A DNA stretch of 64,000 nt from an uncultured Collinsella sp. (GCA_905209455.1 CAJLTA010000007.1:12636-76635); one strand, 5' to 3'; numbered from the stretch's first letter, positions 9,346 through 18,724 are shown. The notes: generated by a model not told the origin, from the sequence alone. Translations and numbers: made by a program.

Positions 9346-9602
9346 GCTTCCTCCAATGATGGGAAACGAAAAATGTTGATCGCGGCACCCTATGCGCCGC
9401 GAACTTTATCGAGTATGGATAATATCGCACTGTTGCGGGAAAGTTTCGCATAAGCAGACGGGCAGATGTTTCGTTTTGATTACGATGCAGGTAGAAGCGT
9501 TTTTGAGTGCCCGACATGCAAAACCCGTGTTTCAAACCTGTTTCGTCCACGTGTTCCAAACCATCACATTAGGGACAGGCACCTTTGTGGTGGTGTGGGT
9601 GG

Positions 9603-9998
9603 TTAGAGGACGAGTTGATGGTAGTCGGCGGGGCTTACGCGGCCTTCGGTGGCAGCGCGGAAGGCGGCGAGCGCATCGCCCGAGAACGGCATGGCCCAGC
9701 ACAGCCCGCAGCCGGCGGTAATGGAGCCGGGCAGTGGCATGATGCGCCCGGGCACACCGGCGGCAAGACACAGCTGTTCGCATTCCATCACATCGAAGGT
9801 GCTGTCAAACGACACGATAATCTTGCGCTCGTGGTCGAGGGCATCACCGGATGGGCCTTCGCGGTGTGCCTCACGATACGCCGCGGCGGCCGCTCCCTCA
9901 TCCGCAGTATGCCCACAGCCACCGCAGCCGCAGGTACAGGGCTCGGAACCATCGCAAGTGCAAGGCTCTCCCGTGTCGGGGCAAATATCGTAAGACAT
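9603..9998 (-). CDS. DUF3343 protein with Cys-rich N-terminus
   Basis: 131 residues. The C-terminal 80 or so match the DUF3343 family (Pfam describes it as putative Se/S carrier-like), with the pattern FDSTFDVMECEQLC, PLPGSITAGCGLCW and a following acidic helix. The N-terminal 30 residues carry seven cysteines (C6, 13, 15, 21, 23, 25, 28) and H30, an arrangement that suggests metal or chalcogen binding. The ATG has GGAG 6 bases upstream. It lies 15 bases after mobA and probably shares its transcript. The neighbourhood (mobA, tRNA-Sec, selB, selA) supports a selenium role, but no activity can be read directly. A second, shorter DUF3343 gene is at 37716-37967. Confidence 0.75.
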   Translation of the reverse strand: MSYDICPDTGEPCTCDGSEPCTCGCGGCGHTADEGAAAAAYREAHREGPSGDALDHERKIIVSFDSTFDVMECEQLCLAAGVPGRIMPLPGSITAGCGLCWAMPFSGDALAAFRAATEGRVSPADYHQLVL

Positions 9999-10013
9999 GG
10001 CAACTCCAATCGT

Positions 10014-10646
10014 CTATGCGAGTAACTCGGCCGCCGCAAACTCCTCGGGCGTATTGACGTTCTCGAAGCAGAGCGTCGAGCCTGCGACCTCAACAATCTG
10101 AGGCTCATCCAAATACCCAGCGTTCACTCGGTCGATCAGGCAGCGAATTCGCTGACGGTCGCAGGCGAGCAGCTCGTGGGCAACCGGCGTACACGCGTCA
10201 CGGCGCCAGACGGCGCAAAGCGGCTCAATCCCCCGCTCCTCGCGCGGCACGCACACGTCGAGCGCCTCGGCCTCAACACGATTGGCAAGGGCACCGATCA
10301 GCTCCGAAGAGACAAACGGCATATCACAGGCGACGATAGCCACGAGAGGCAGCCGGGCTGCAGTCAGCGAACTCGCGATGCCGCGCATGGCGCCCGCCGG
10401 CCCCTCAAGGTCCGACACTATTCGCGGCACCAGACCGCCAAACGCGCGCTCCTCAAGATAGGCAAGCTCGCTGGAGCGCGAAGTCGTCACGACCAACTCG
10501 CCGGCAACTGTCGCCAGCCGACCCAGCACGCGCTCGATGAGCGGTTCGCCGCAAAACGTCATGCGCGCCTTATCGCGGCCCATGCGCGACGACAGCCCGC
10601 CCGCCTGGACGACGCAAGAAAGATTGGCTCGTCTTACGGTAGTCAT
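10014..10646 (-). CDS. mobA: Molybdenum cofactor guanylyltransferase MobA
   Basis: Adds GMP to molybdopterin to give the dinucleotide cofactor used by formate dehydrogenase and other DMSO-reductase family enzymes. The N-terminal nucleotide-binding loop VVQAGGLSSRMGRDKA is diagnostic. The ACDMPF stretch supplies the metal-binding aspartate. The length is 210 aa. I chose the ATG at 10646, with GGAGG about 11 bases upstream. A much longer reading frame upstream runs through the tRNA-Sec gene and is not protein. It lies between tRNA-Sec and the Cys-rich DUF3343 gene. Confidence 0.9.
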   Translation of the reverse strand: MTTVRRANLSCVVQAGGLSSRMGRDKARMTFCGEPLIERVLGRLATVAGELVVTTSRSSELAYLEERAFGGLVPRIVSDLEGPAGAMRGIASSLTAARLPLVAIVACDMPFVSSELIGALANRVEAEALDVCVPREERGIEPLCAVWRRDACTPVAHELLACDRQRIRCLIDRVNAGYLDEPQIVEVAGSTLCFENVNTPEEFAAAELLA

Positions 10647-10800
10647 ACGGCAAAACACCTCCATCGGCATGCTCGAAACCCGGTGCACGAAGCTAAATAC
10701 AGCCGCCGAAATAGCGGCGCCACGAAAAGCTCGTGCAAAAACAAAACAGCGCCTTTGCGGCACGCAGCAAGACCGCGAGCACAAAAGCGCTGGTAGCGTA

Positions 10801-10897
10801 TGGCGGGAACGTATGTGAATCGAACACATCCAAGACGTTTTGCACGCCTCGCAACGGTTTTGAGGACCGCGGAGCCCACCGGAGCCCATCCGTTCCC
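10801..10897 (-). tRNA. selC: tRNA-Sec (anticodon UCA)
   Basis: The 97-base minus-strand gene reads GGGAACGG at the 5' end and ends CGTTCCCGCCA with an encoded CCA. The anticodon loop CCTCAAA gives UCA, which reads the UGA codon. The variable arm is long (GAGGCGT paired with ACGTCTT), the T-stem is ATGTG/CACAT, and the acceptor stem is extended, all typical of bacterial tRNA-Sec. It sits between selB and mobA, so the whole insertion machinery is together. Confidence 0.95.
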
Positions 10898-10954
10898 AAG
10901 TGCGGAGGTATTTTACCAAACCGAAACGGCTCCATCCCAAAAAGACGAGCAAGA

Positions 10955-11021
10955 AGTTGCGGTGGAATAGTTCTTGTATTTGCTGCCAAAGCCTCCAAAT
11001 AGGAACTATTTCACCGCAACT
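10955..11021. repeat. AGTTGCGGTG palindrome, copy 1
   Basis: Imperfect inverted repeat with outer arms AGTTGCGGTGGAATAGTTC and its near-complement ending 11021. It is the first of four copies in the window of an element ending in (A)AGTTGCGGTG; the others are at 33437, 34749 and 53004. It lies between selB and tRNA-Sec. No terminator T-run follows. Confidence 0.85.
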
Positions 11022-11046
11022 GAGGAGGCGGGGGCGAGTGACCGGC

Positions 11047-13014
11047 CTAGCGTAGGGAGCGCAGGCCGCCGGCTTCCTTGTCGAGCACCGTAAAGCGCAC
11101 GGCATCCAGGTGTTCCAAGATGCTGATGGCGCGCTTGCGCGACACACCCAGGGCCTCGCGCAGCACGCTCGTGGTGGCAGCGCCACCGGCATCGGCGATG
11201 GCTGCGGCAACAAGCTCGCGCGCATGGGCCTCGGCGGCAGCGGACAGGGCAACGTCGCGCTCGACCTTCACGATCGAGCGGTTGAGCGAAAGCTCGCGCA
11301 GGGCACGCGTCATGGTGTCGCGATCGAGCTGCAGCTGCTCGCCCACCTCGGGCAACGTCGGTGCATCGAGGCCAGCTTCGTCCAGCAAGGCAACGATACG
11401 TTCGCAAGCCTCTCGCACCACGCGTGCCGCCGCGGCGGCCGAATGCGGATCGAATACCTCGGCGCCCTCGGCGGCGCACACGCCACGCGAGCAGCCCTCG
11501 GCAATCAGAGCCGCGGCAACGCCTTCATCAGCGGCAGACCACGCAGCATGGGCAACGGCGCCAGGCGTAAAGCCCGTCTCCTTGGGAGCCGCCGTATGCA
11601 TGGCTGACAGGGTCGCCGCCAGTGCATCCATCGCGGCGTCGAGCACCGTGGCGTCCGCCAAGTAGTCCGCATCACCCACGGCAAGCTTGCGAACGGAGCC
11701 CTGCGACACCAACCCGCGCAGTGCGGAATCGACCTCGCCGACACCAAGATCCAAAGCGTCGGTAACATCAACCGCCGTAACCGGCAGCATCTGCAGCGCC
11801 AGCCAAGCGCCCAAACCGCCCGCGGTATCGCCGGCCTCAAGCGCTGCAAGCAGCGTGCGCTCCCCCGCCGAAAGCTCGCGCGAGCGGCGGCAGCGCGAAA
11901 GCAGCACGCGCCCGCCGCCGATGAGCATAACGGGCGAATACGACAGCACCACGGCGTGGTCTCCGGCGCGCAGCGGCAGCGGCTCCTCCAGGCGCACCTG
12001 CACGGTACGGGTCTCGCCCACCGCCATGGGGGCCTCGCCCTCCAAAAGTATGATGCGACCGACAACCTCGGCCGTGCCGGCCATCACATGCACGCGCGCA
12101 CCCGACTCGAGCACACGCGGCTTGGCTCCCTCACGGCCCAGGTAGGTGAACGTCATCATAAAGCGTAACGTCTGACCAAAGCGATTCGCCACGCCCAGCA
12201 ACTCGCCGCGGTCAAGCGCCGCGACACCGTCACCAACTAGGTTGAGCGCCACACGCTGACCAGGCAGCGCGCGCGGCGTATCGCCATGCACCTGAATCCC
12301 GCGCACGCGACAGACCGTACGCGACGGCAAAGCCATTAGCTCGTCGCCCACCGCAACCGGCGCATCGTGCAGCGTTCCCGTTACGACAGTGCCGACGCCC
12401 TTAATCGTAAAGCAGCGGTCAATCGGCAGGCGCGGCGCGGCATCGGTGCGCTCGGCACGGTCGCGGCAGGCATCCCAGCAGGCACTTACCTGCTCGTCGA
12501 GCACCGCAAGCAGCCCGTCGATCCCCTCGCCCGTCTTAGACGACACGGGCACAATCGGCGCGCCCGCAAACACGGTACCCGACAAAAAGTCATCGACATC
12601 GAGCTCGGCAAGCTCGGTCATCTCGGCATCGGCAAGGTCGCACATCGTCAGCGCGACCACCATATGCGTGACGCCCAGCAGCTCTAGCACATGCACGTGC
12701 TCGCGGGTCTGCGGCATCACGCCCTCGACGGCAGAGACCACCAACACGGCAACATCAATGCCCGTGGCACCCTGCACCATGGCGCGCAGGTAATGCGCGT
12801 GGCCCGGCACGTCGACCAGGCCGACGATCTTGCCGCTCGGCAGCGCCAGCTCGCCAAAGCCAAGCTCCACGGTCATACCGCGACGGCGCTCAACCTCCAG
12901 ACGGTCGGGATTCTTGCCGGTCAGTGCCTCGATCAGCGCCGACTTACCGTGGTCGACGTGGCCCGCCGTGCCAACGATAACGGGACACTCCACCAGCGCT
13001 TTAACCTCACTCAT
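11047..13014 (-). CDS. selB: Selenocysteine-specific elongation factor SelB
   Basis: GTPase that carries Sec-tRNA to the ribosome and binds the SECIS hairpin of the mRNA. It shows G1 GTAGHVDHGKSAL, G2 region RGMTVELGFG, G3 DVPGH and G4-like TMCDLADAE. Domain 2/3 sequences follow (FTIKGVGTVVTGTLHD). The C-terminal third has the winged-helix repeats that bind SECIS RNA, ending at a residue 655 stop. The length is close to the usual 610-650. Its ATG overlaps the selA stop by four bases (ATGA), so the two are translationally coupled. Confidence 0.95.
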   Translation of the reverse strand: MSEVKALVECPVIVGTAGHVDHGKSALIEALTGKNPDRLEVERRRGMTVELGFGELALPSGKIVGLVDVPGHAHYLRAMVQGATGIDVAVLVVSAVEGVMPQTREHVHVLELLGVTHMVVALTMCDLADAEMTELAELDVDDFLSGTVFAGAPIVPVSSKTGEGIDGLLAVLDEQVSACWDACRDRAERTDAAPRLPIDRCFTIKGVGTVVTGTLHDAPVAVGDELMALPSRTVCRVRGIQVHGDTPRALPGQRVALNLVGDGVAALDRGELLGVANRFGQTLRFMMTFTYLGREGAKPRVLESGARVHVMAGTAEVVGRIILLEGEAPMAVGETRTVQVRLEEPLPLRAGDHAVVLSYSPVMLIGGGRVLLSRCRRSRELSAGERTLLAALEAGDTAGGLGAWLALQMLPVTAVDVTDALDLGVGEVDSALRGLVSQGSVRKLAVGDADYLADATVLDAAMDALAATLSAMHTAAPKETGFTPGAVAHAAWSAADEGVAAALIAEGCSRGVCAAEGAEVFDPHSAAAAARVVREACERIVALLDEAGLDAPTLPEVGEQLQLDRDTMTRALRELSLNRSIVKVERDVALSAAAEAHARELVAAAIADAGGAATTSVLREALGVSRKRAISILEHLDAVRFTVLDKEAGGLRSLR

Positions 13015-14468
13015 CGAGCAATCGCCTTCTTAACGCACGCGACGAGCGTCGTTGCCGCCGTCTCGATATCGCGGTCGCCAACGAGCGTGCGCACATCAAA
13101 CAGAATGCGGTCGTGCGAGGTGCGCGTGACGACCGGCGTGTCGAAATCTTGGACGAGCGAGCGCTTGAGTGTGTCAACGGAAAGACGCTCATCGACGAGG
13201 TTTACGGCAACGCACATGGTGGGCAGCTCGACGGTAGGCAGCGAGCCGCCGCCGGGGGTCGACGATTCCTCGACGATTTCCACCTGCACGGCACAAGGAC
13301 AGCCAGCCTTATCGAGACCCGCCACCATCAATTCGCGCAGCTTACGCGCGCGACGCTCCAGATGAGCCTGCGGAAGCGTGAGCATGTTGAGCACCGGCAC
13401 CTCGCGATGGGCAACATCCGCCCCATCCATGTAAATGCGCAGTGTAGACTCGAGCGCCGCCAGTACGAGCTTACCCGGACGCAGGGCACGCATAAGCGGA
13501 TGCGACCCGCAGGCCTGAACCAAATCGCGACGGCCCATAATAATGCCCGCCTGTGCGGCACCGAGCAGCTTATCGCCCGAGCACGACACCAGATCGAGCC
13601 CTGCCGAAACCGAAGCCGGCGTGGTTTCTTCGCCGCCGCGCACCAAGATGTCGTCGGGCAGCAGCGCGCCCGAGCCCTGGTCTTCGTAGAAGAGCAGGCC
13701 ATGCTTATGAGCAAGCGCCGCAAGCTCCCGAGAGCCTACCTCCTCGTGGAAACCCTCGATGCGATAGTTGGAAGGATGGACCTTAAGGATCATCGCCGTA
13801 TCGGGCGTGATGGCGCGCTCGTAGTCGCCCAAATGTGTGCGGTTGGTGGCGCCGACCTCGACGAGTTTGGCGCCCGAAGCCGCCATGACATCGGGGATGC
13901 GGAAGCTGCCGCCGATTTCGACAAGCTCGCCGCGGCTGACGATGACCTCCTTGCCTGCGGCATGGGTCGCCAGCACCAGCAGCACCGCGGCGGCATTGTT
14001 GTTGACCACGAGCGCGTCCTCGGCACCGGTGAGCGAGCGAATCAGCTGCGCGGCGTGCTCCTTGCGCGACCCGCGCGAACAGGTGTCCACACTGTACTCG
14101 AGCGTACTGTACCCGCGCGCAACCTCGGCCACGGCCTTTGCCGCCGACTCCGCGAGCGGGGCTCGACCCAGGTTGGTATGGATGACCACGCCCGTAGCGT
14201 TGACGGCAGGGCGCAGGCTCGGCAGTGCGGATCGATGCGAACGCCACTCGATCGCCGAGGCCAGGTCGCGCTTAGAGCGCGGGGCGGCACCGGCGCGAAT
14301 GGCGGCACGCTCCTCGTCGAGCTCGGCCGTGACGGCGGCATGCACCACCGCGTCGCAGGTCTCCCCCGCCGCCTTCACTACCGGCCACTCGGCAAGCAGC
14401 TCGTTGACGGAGGGAATGGCGCGCAGGCGGGCGCGCACCTCATCGGACATGTTCTGGCTATCGCTCAT
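13011..14468 (-). CDS. selA: L-seryl-tRNA(Sec) selenium transferase SelA
   Basis: PLP enzyme that converts Ser-tRNA(Sec) to Sec-tRNA(Sec) using selenophosphate. The PLP lysine is K300 in SCSGDKLLGAAQAG, close to K295 of E. coli. Other family stretches are TNLGRAPL, SRGELVEIGGSFRIP and YEDQGSG. The length is 485 aa. AAAGG lies about 7 bases before the ATG at 14468. It is followed by selB with a 4-base overlap. The oxidoreductase gene 52 bases upstream runs in the same direction and may be co-transcribed. Confidence 0.96.
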   Translation of the reverse strand: MSDSQNMSDEVRARLRAIPSVNELLAEWPVVKAAGETCDAVVHAAVTAELDEERAAIRAGAAPRSKRDLASAIEWRSHRSALPSLRPAVNATGVVIHTNLGRAPLAESAAKAVAEVARGYSTLEYSVDTCSRGSRKEHAAQLIRSLTGAEDALVVNNNAAAVLLVLATHAAGKEVIVSRGELVEIGGSFRIPDVMAASGAKLVEVGATNRTHLGDYERAITPDTAMILKVHPSNYRIEGFHEEVGSRELAALAHKHGLLFYEDQGSGALLPDDILVRGGEETTPASVSAGLDLVSCSGDKLLGAAQAGIIMGRRDLVQACGSHPLMRALRPGKLVLAALESTLRIYMDGADVAHREVPVLNMLTLPQAHLERRARKLRELMVAGLDKAGCPCAVQVEIVEESSTPGGGSLPTVELPTMCVAVNLVDERLSVDTLKRSLVQDFDTPVVTRTSHDRILFDVRTLVGDRDIETAATTLVACVKKAIAR

Positions 14469-14520
14469 GTGCGGCCTTTCAAAAGAAACGTGGATCAGTC
14501 GAATACATCAGCTGAGTCAA

Positions 14521-16638
14521 TTACTCGTTATTATCCTCGCGCGCCGCGATCTTTTCCACGCGAACGGCGTTTTCCTGGGTGAGCGCGGCGCCTGTCAACG
14601 GGTCCCAACGCAACGGCGTATGGTCGAGTGGGCCGACGCCCAAGGCTTGAGCGCCGCCGGCATCGGCGCCAAACGAACGCCCGCCGGGGGCGGCCGAGGT
14701 GAAGATGCACGCCGGATGCAGATACGGCGTCGTCTCCACGCGCACGCGGTCGCGGCCCATATCACTCACGAGTTCGACAATCTCGCCGTCGGCGATGCCC
14801 ATGTGCGCAGCAGTATCGGCATTTATCTGCACGGCATCCAGGTCCGATCCAGCCTCGGCGGCACCTTGGGCCGCAAGCCTGCGCGAGGTATGCGACTCAA
14901 AGGGACGGTTGCCGCTAATGAGGCGAAACATCCCCGGACCGGGCTCCACCATGGGCGCGACCCAACCGGGAACGCGGCCCAGACCGGCTCGCCCCCATAC
15001 GTCGCTTGCCAGCGCAATTTTGCCGCCATCCAAGGGAATCGCCGGCTCGCCCGTACGCGACGGCAACGCAACACCCGTGTCGGCCCAGCCGCGCTCCTTG
15101 AGCTCGTCCAGATTGATTCCAAACGGTGCCACCTGGGCAGCCGCCAGATCGTCAGACGTAAACTGGAAGTACTCGCCCACACCACACGCCTGTGCCAGAC
15201 CGGCAAAGATCTCCCGACCGGGACGCGTGTCATCATGCTGCACGGGCAGCACGGCATTACGGTAGAACACGCGCGCATCGTTGGTGCCCATCACCGTTCC
15301 CACGCCACGGTCGGCCTCCAGGTACGTCACGTCGGGCAGCACGAAGTCAGAAGCACGCGCTGTCTCGGACCAGCGAATATCAATCGTCACGAGCAAGTCG
15401 AGTTGCTGCAAAATACCCAACCAAGCCTGCGCATTGCCATAGCCCGCACCGGGGTTACTGGCATAGACGATAAGTCCACGCAAATCGCCGGCAAGAATCG
15501 ACTGACCGATGGTCGTGCACAGGCCGCGCACCGGATCGACCAGTGGATAGCGCTCGGACCCCAACTTAGGCTCATGCGGCACCGGCGGCGTCGCGAAACG
15601 CACAGGGTCCAAGTCACCCAGCGCAAACGGTGTGGGTGGATTGAGCGCGCCGCCCGCATGTCCAATACAGCCCAGCAGCACATCGACCATGCAGATAGCT
15701 CGCGCCGTCTGCGTACTGTTGGCATACGCGATACCGATACCACCATGAAAGCCAGCGTCAACCACCGCAGCAGGCGCCGCGGCAGCCAAATCACGCGCAG
15801 TCGCACGGATATCGTCCGCCGGCACGTCGCACATCGACTCAGCCCACTCGGGCGTCCAAGCAGCGGCCGCCTGCGCCAGCTCGTCAAAACCCGTGGCGTA
15901 GCGGGCAACGAACTCGTGGTCGTACAGGCCCTCGGCAATCAAGACATGCGCAATGCCCAACAGCAAGGCCAGGTCGCAGCCCGGGCGCACGCGCAGCCAG
16001 CGGTCGGCAAGCGCAGCCGAGCCACTGCGCCGGGGGTCGACCACGATAATCTTCGCCCCACGTCGACGGGCATCGTTGAGCGCATCAACGGCCCCCATCG
16101 TCGACGAATCCACCAAGGAACGCCCCAGGTACATAATGCAATCGGTGTTCGCAAGGTCGGAGGCGGGACTATAACCCAGGCTATGCTCCCAACCGGTGAG
16201 ACGGCTTACCTCGCAGGCGCCATCGGCACCGTACACGTTGGGCGAGCCCAACGCATGCATAAAGCGATACGCCCAGTAACGGTCGAACGAAGGCACGCCG
16301 AGCGTCATGCCCAGCGCACGAGGCCCGTGCTCGTCAACAATCCCCAAAAGGCGCGCAGCGATCTGCGCGAACGCCTCATCCCAGGAAATCGCATCGAACC
16401 CCGAGCCATCAGCTCGTCGGCGCATGGGGTGCAAAATCCGGTCGCGCTCGTCAAACGGCATAGACAGCCGATGCCGCCCGCGGGCGCACAGAGCACGCGC
16501 CGCGCACGGATGCCCCGGCACCGGCAACTCTGCCACCACGCGACCGTCCTCAACGCGTGCCGCAAAGGCGCAATCGGCATAGCATCCCCCGCATGTGGTC
16601 ACCACGGCGCGACCGTCACGCTTCACAGCAGATGCCAT
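14521..16638 (-). CDS. Molybdopterin oxidoreductase, DMSO-reductase family, Cys-type
   Basis: Molybdopterin-dinucleotide enzyme of 705 residues. The N-terminal 4Fe-4S site is C16, C19, C23 and C51 (CGGCYADC and LCARG). The probable Mo ligand is C142 in NVYGADGACEVSR, where formate dehydrogenase has Sec or Cys. C-terminal SGNRPFESHTSR and NADTAAHMGIADGEIVEL belong to the cofactor-binding cap domain. Family members include thiosulfate/polysulfide reductases and formate dehydrogenases. No partner ferredoxin or membrane subunit is adjacent, so the substrate stays open. The ATG at 16638 has AAAGGGG at good spacing. It is separated from the formate channel gene by a terminator, hence a separate transcript leading into selA. 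Confidence 0.82.
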   Translation of the reverse strand: MASAVKRDGRAVVTTCGGCYADCAFAARVEDGRVVAELPVPGHPCAARALCARGRHRLSMPFDERDRILHPMRRRADGSGFDAISWDEAFAQIAARLLGIVDEHGPRALGMTLGVPSFDRYWAYRFMHALGSPNVYGADGACEVSRLTGWEHSLGYSPASDLANTDCIMYLGRSLVDSSTMGAVDALNDARRRGAKIIVVDPRRSGSAALADRWLRVRPGCDLALLLGIAHVLIAEGLYDHEFVARYATGFDELAQAAAAWTPEWAESMCDVPADDIRATARDLAAAAPAAVVDAGFHGGIGIAYANSTQTARAICMVDVLLGCIGHAGGALNPPTPFALGDLDPVRFATPPVPHEPKLGSERYPLVDPVRGLCTTIGQSILAGDLRGLIVYASNPGAGYGNAQAWLGILQQLDLLVTIDIRWSETARASDFVLPDVTYLEADRGVGTVMGTNDARVFYRNAVLPVQHDDTRPGREIFAGLAQACGVGEYFQFTSDDLAAAQVAPFGINLDELKERGWADTGVALPSRTGEPAIPLDGGKIALASDVWGRAGLGRVPGWVAPMVEPGPGMFRLISGNRPFESHTSRRLAAQGAAEAGSDLDAVQINADTAAHMGIADGEIVELVSDMGRDRVRVETTPYLHPACIFTSAAPGGRSFGADAGGAQALGVGPLDHTPLRWDPLTGAALTQENAVRVEKIAAREDNNE

Positions 16639-16702
16639 CTCGATTACCCCTTTCATCAGCCAAACACAACAGGCCAAAAGCCCGGCAACGAGCCCCGGAC
16701 CC

Positions 16703-16738
16703 AAAAAGCCTCCCGCACGGCAACGCCCCGCGGGAGGC
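16703..16738 (-). terminator. Terminator of the formate hydrogenlyase operon
   Basis: A perfect 9-bp stem GCCTCCCGC/GCGGGAGGC (16708-16716 with 16730-16738) is followed on the minus strand by TTTTT. It lies just past the formate channel gene, closing the operon that begins near 32177. Confidence 0.9.
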
Positions 16739-16760
16739 CCAACGTCAAACAGGCGGTACC

Positions 16761-17600
16761 TTACGCCTCGGACTTCTTGGCGTAGATAAACCAGTAGCCG
16801 AGCGCGACCAGAACCGCGCCGCCCACGATGTTGCCCAGCGTGGCGGCAGACAGGTTAAACGCAATGCCCGCGGCGTTGAGCGCATCGGCGCCGGCGACGT
16901 CGGCACCGTAGCCGCATGCATGCATCACGGCACCCATGGGCAAAAAGTACATGTTGGCGACGCAGTGCTCAAAACCGCAGGCCACAAAGGCGGCGATGGG
17001 CAGCAGAATGCCCACGACCTTATCGACCACGGTCTTGCCGGCGGTACCGATCCACACGGCCAGGCACACAAAGATGTTGCACAGGATGCCGCGGAAGAAG
17101 ATCGTCACCCAGTCGACCGTCACCTTGCCGGCGGCGACGCTCACCATGGAATTGGCGACCGCCTCGCCGTTGAGCCTGTAAATGCCGGCCATGTACACCA
17201 AAAAGACGATGAACAGGGCACCGACAAAGTTACCGACCCATACGACGACCCATGCCTTGAGCATCTGAGCCAGAGTGATCTTTTTGCTCTTGAGCGCGCA
17301 GACCATAAGCGAGTTGCCGGTGAACAACTCGGCGCCACACACCAGCACCAGCACCAGGCCCAGGCAAAAGCACAGGCCGCCCACGACGCGCTGGGCGCCC
17401 CAGCCCAGCGTGCTATCGCTCAAGAACACGGTAAAGAACAGGCCGCCGAAGGCAATAAACGCACCGGCGAACATTGCCAACAGAAAGGCCTTTGCGACCG
17501 GCAGGTTGGCCTTGGTCACGCCGGCGGCCTCGGTCTTGGCCTCGATCGCGGCGGGTGCCAGGCAATCGGGAGCAGGGTACTCCACCTTGGAATCTGCCAT
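16761..17600 (-). CDS. focB: Formate/nitrite family channel (FocA/FocB-like)
   Basis: Pentameric membrane channel that moves formate across the cytoplasmic membrane. It has six hydrophobic segments. Family signatures are AFLLAMFAGAFIAFGG, GAELFTGN and a later FEHCVANMYFLPMG, which carries the pore histidine. The length is 279 aa. The ATG at 17600 is preceded by AGGAAAG. It is last in the hyf operon, the position focB holds in the E. coli hyf operon, which suggests formate supply to this hydrogenlyase. The FocA/FocB distinction is by context only. Confidence 0.88.
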   Translation of the reverse strand: MADSKVEYPAPDCLAPAAIEAKTEAAGVTKANLPVAKAFLLAMFAGAFIAFGGLFFTVFLSDSTLGWGAQRVVGGLCFCLGLVLVLVCGAELFTGNSLMVCALKSKKITLAQMLKAWVVVWVGNFVGALFIVFLVYMAGIYRLNGEAVANSMVSVAAGKVTVDWVTIFFRGILCNIFVCLAVWIGTAGKTVVDKVVGILLPIAAFVACGFEHCVANMYFLPMGAVMHACGYGADVAGADALNAAGIAFNLSAATLGNIVGGAVLVALGYWFIYAKKSEA

Positions 17601-17639
17601 GTCAATCACTTCTTTCCTAATCAGCAGGGACAAGCGCAC

Positions 17640-18143
17640 CTATTGCTCTTGCCCCAAGCGGACAAAGTGGGAAAAGTCGTTGGCGGCCACGGCGTCGTAC
17701 ACGGCGTCGACGGCGTCAAAGACTTCCGGGGACATGGGGTTGTAGAACTCCGTGTCGCCCGGCTGAATCCCAACGAAGACGATATCGTCACACGATTGCT
17801 CGATTTCCTCGATCAGAATCGACAAAGGAAGCAAATGCGTGGTGAACATCGACTTGCGGGCCACGTCACGTTTGTCGAGTAGGCGGATGGCGCCGACGGG
17901 CAGCGCCATGTCGGCAGCATCGACCAAAACCAAACGCGGCGGACGCTCGCGCTTGACCTCGATGATGTCATCCTCGGGCGTTTGCCCGCCGTCGATGGTG
18001 TACCAACCGGCGATAGGTGTGTCTTCCATCTTTTTGGAGAGCACGGGGCCGGCGGCATCGTCGGCACGCAGCACGCTTCCCGCCGTGAGCACAATACCGG
18101 CAAACGGGGCGCCGTTCACACAACCATCCACAACGCGACCCAT
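17640..18143 (-). CDS. hycI: Hydrogenase maturation protease, HycI type
   Basis: Nickel-dependent endopeptidase that removes the C-terminal tail of the NiFe large subunit after the active site is assembled. Motifs are GSVLRADDAAGP near the N-terminus, VLVDAADM and VFVGIQPGDTEF, matching the M52 peptidase family. The length is 167 aa. It overlaps the preceding gene by one base (TAATG). HyfG in this operon has the expected cleavable tail after DPCYSCTDR. Confidence 0.9.
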   Translation of the reverse strand: MGRVVDGCVNGAPFAGIVLTAGSVLRADDAAGPVLSKKMEDTPIAGWYTIDGGQTPEDDIIEVKRERPPRLVLVDAADMALPVGAIRLLDKRDVARKSMFTTHLLPLSILIEEIEQSCDDIVFVGIQPGDTEFYNPMSPEVFDAVDAVYDAVAANDFSHFVRLGQEQ

Positions 18144-18724
18144 TACTGCAACCTCCCCGTCAGATACACGCCCGACACATCGCGCACGCGCTCGACCAGA
18201 TCGCGAAACTTCATTAAGAACGCGACCTGCTGGGCATGCAGGCCAAAGTCGTTATCGAACACCGAGATGCCGGCCTTGGCCGAGCCGCGAAAACCGCGCT
18301 CGTCGAGCAGCGTATCGCAGGCCTCGAGCAGCGACGGCACCGCCGCCTTGTCGAGCTGGCACTCGCCAAAGGAGCGGATGGCCTCGAACTTGGTCTTGGC
18401 CTCCCCCTCCGGCAGCGCGTCGATAAGCGTATAGAACACGTTCACCGGCACCGACAGGCGCGGCTCAAAGCAGTCGAGCACGCCGGTATGGTGGCCCACG
18501 GCGAGCGTGTAGTACAGCACGTCGCAGGCCTCCTGGGGAACGTCTTCCTCGGTCTCCACAAACTTACGCGTGAGCTCGTAAAAGACCACCTGGTCGGGCG
18601 CATGGTCCAGGCAGGGGTCGGCGACGCCCTCGGCAGCCTCGTCGCTTGCGCGCGAGGCATCGCCAAAGGAGCCGCCGAGCATACCGGGGCCCGCAAAGTA
18701 ACCAGAGCGGTCCGTGAGCTCCAT
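18143..18724 (-). CDS. hyfJ: Formate hydrogenlyase maturation protein HycH/HyfJ
   Basis: Accessory protein needed for assembly of the hydrogenlyase large subunit. The VVFYELTRKFVETEED stretch and YTLAVGHHTGVLDCFEP are characteristic of the HycH family. The length is 193 aa with an N-terminal extension of about 40 low-complexity residues. The ATG directly abuts the hyfI stop (TAG ATG). I use hyfJ from its place in the hyf gene order. Confidence 0.85.
   Translation of the reverse strand: MELTDRSGYFAGPGMLGGSFGDASRASDEAAEGVADPCLDHAPDQVVFYELTRKFVETEEDVPQEACDVLYYTLAVGHHTGVLDCFEPRLSVPVNVFYTLIDALPEGEAKTKFEAIRSFGECQLDKAAVPSLLEACDTLLDERGFRGSAKAGISVFDNDFGLHAQQVAFLMKFRDLVERVRDVSGVYLTGRLQ

Noticed and set aside
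10647..11252. N-terminal extension of mobA
   Set aside because: It runs through tRNA-Sec and a palindromic repeat. MobA's nucleotide-binding loop begins right after the ATG at 10646.
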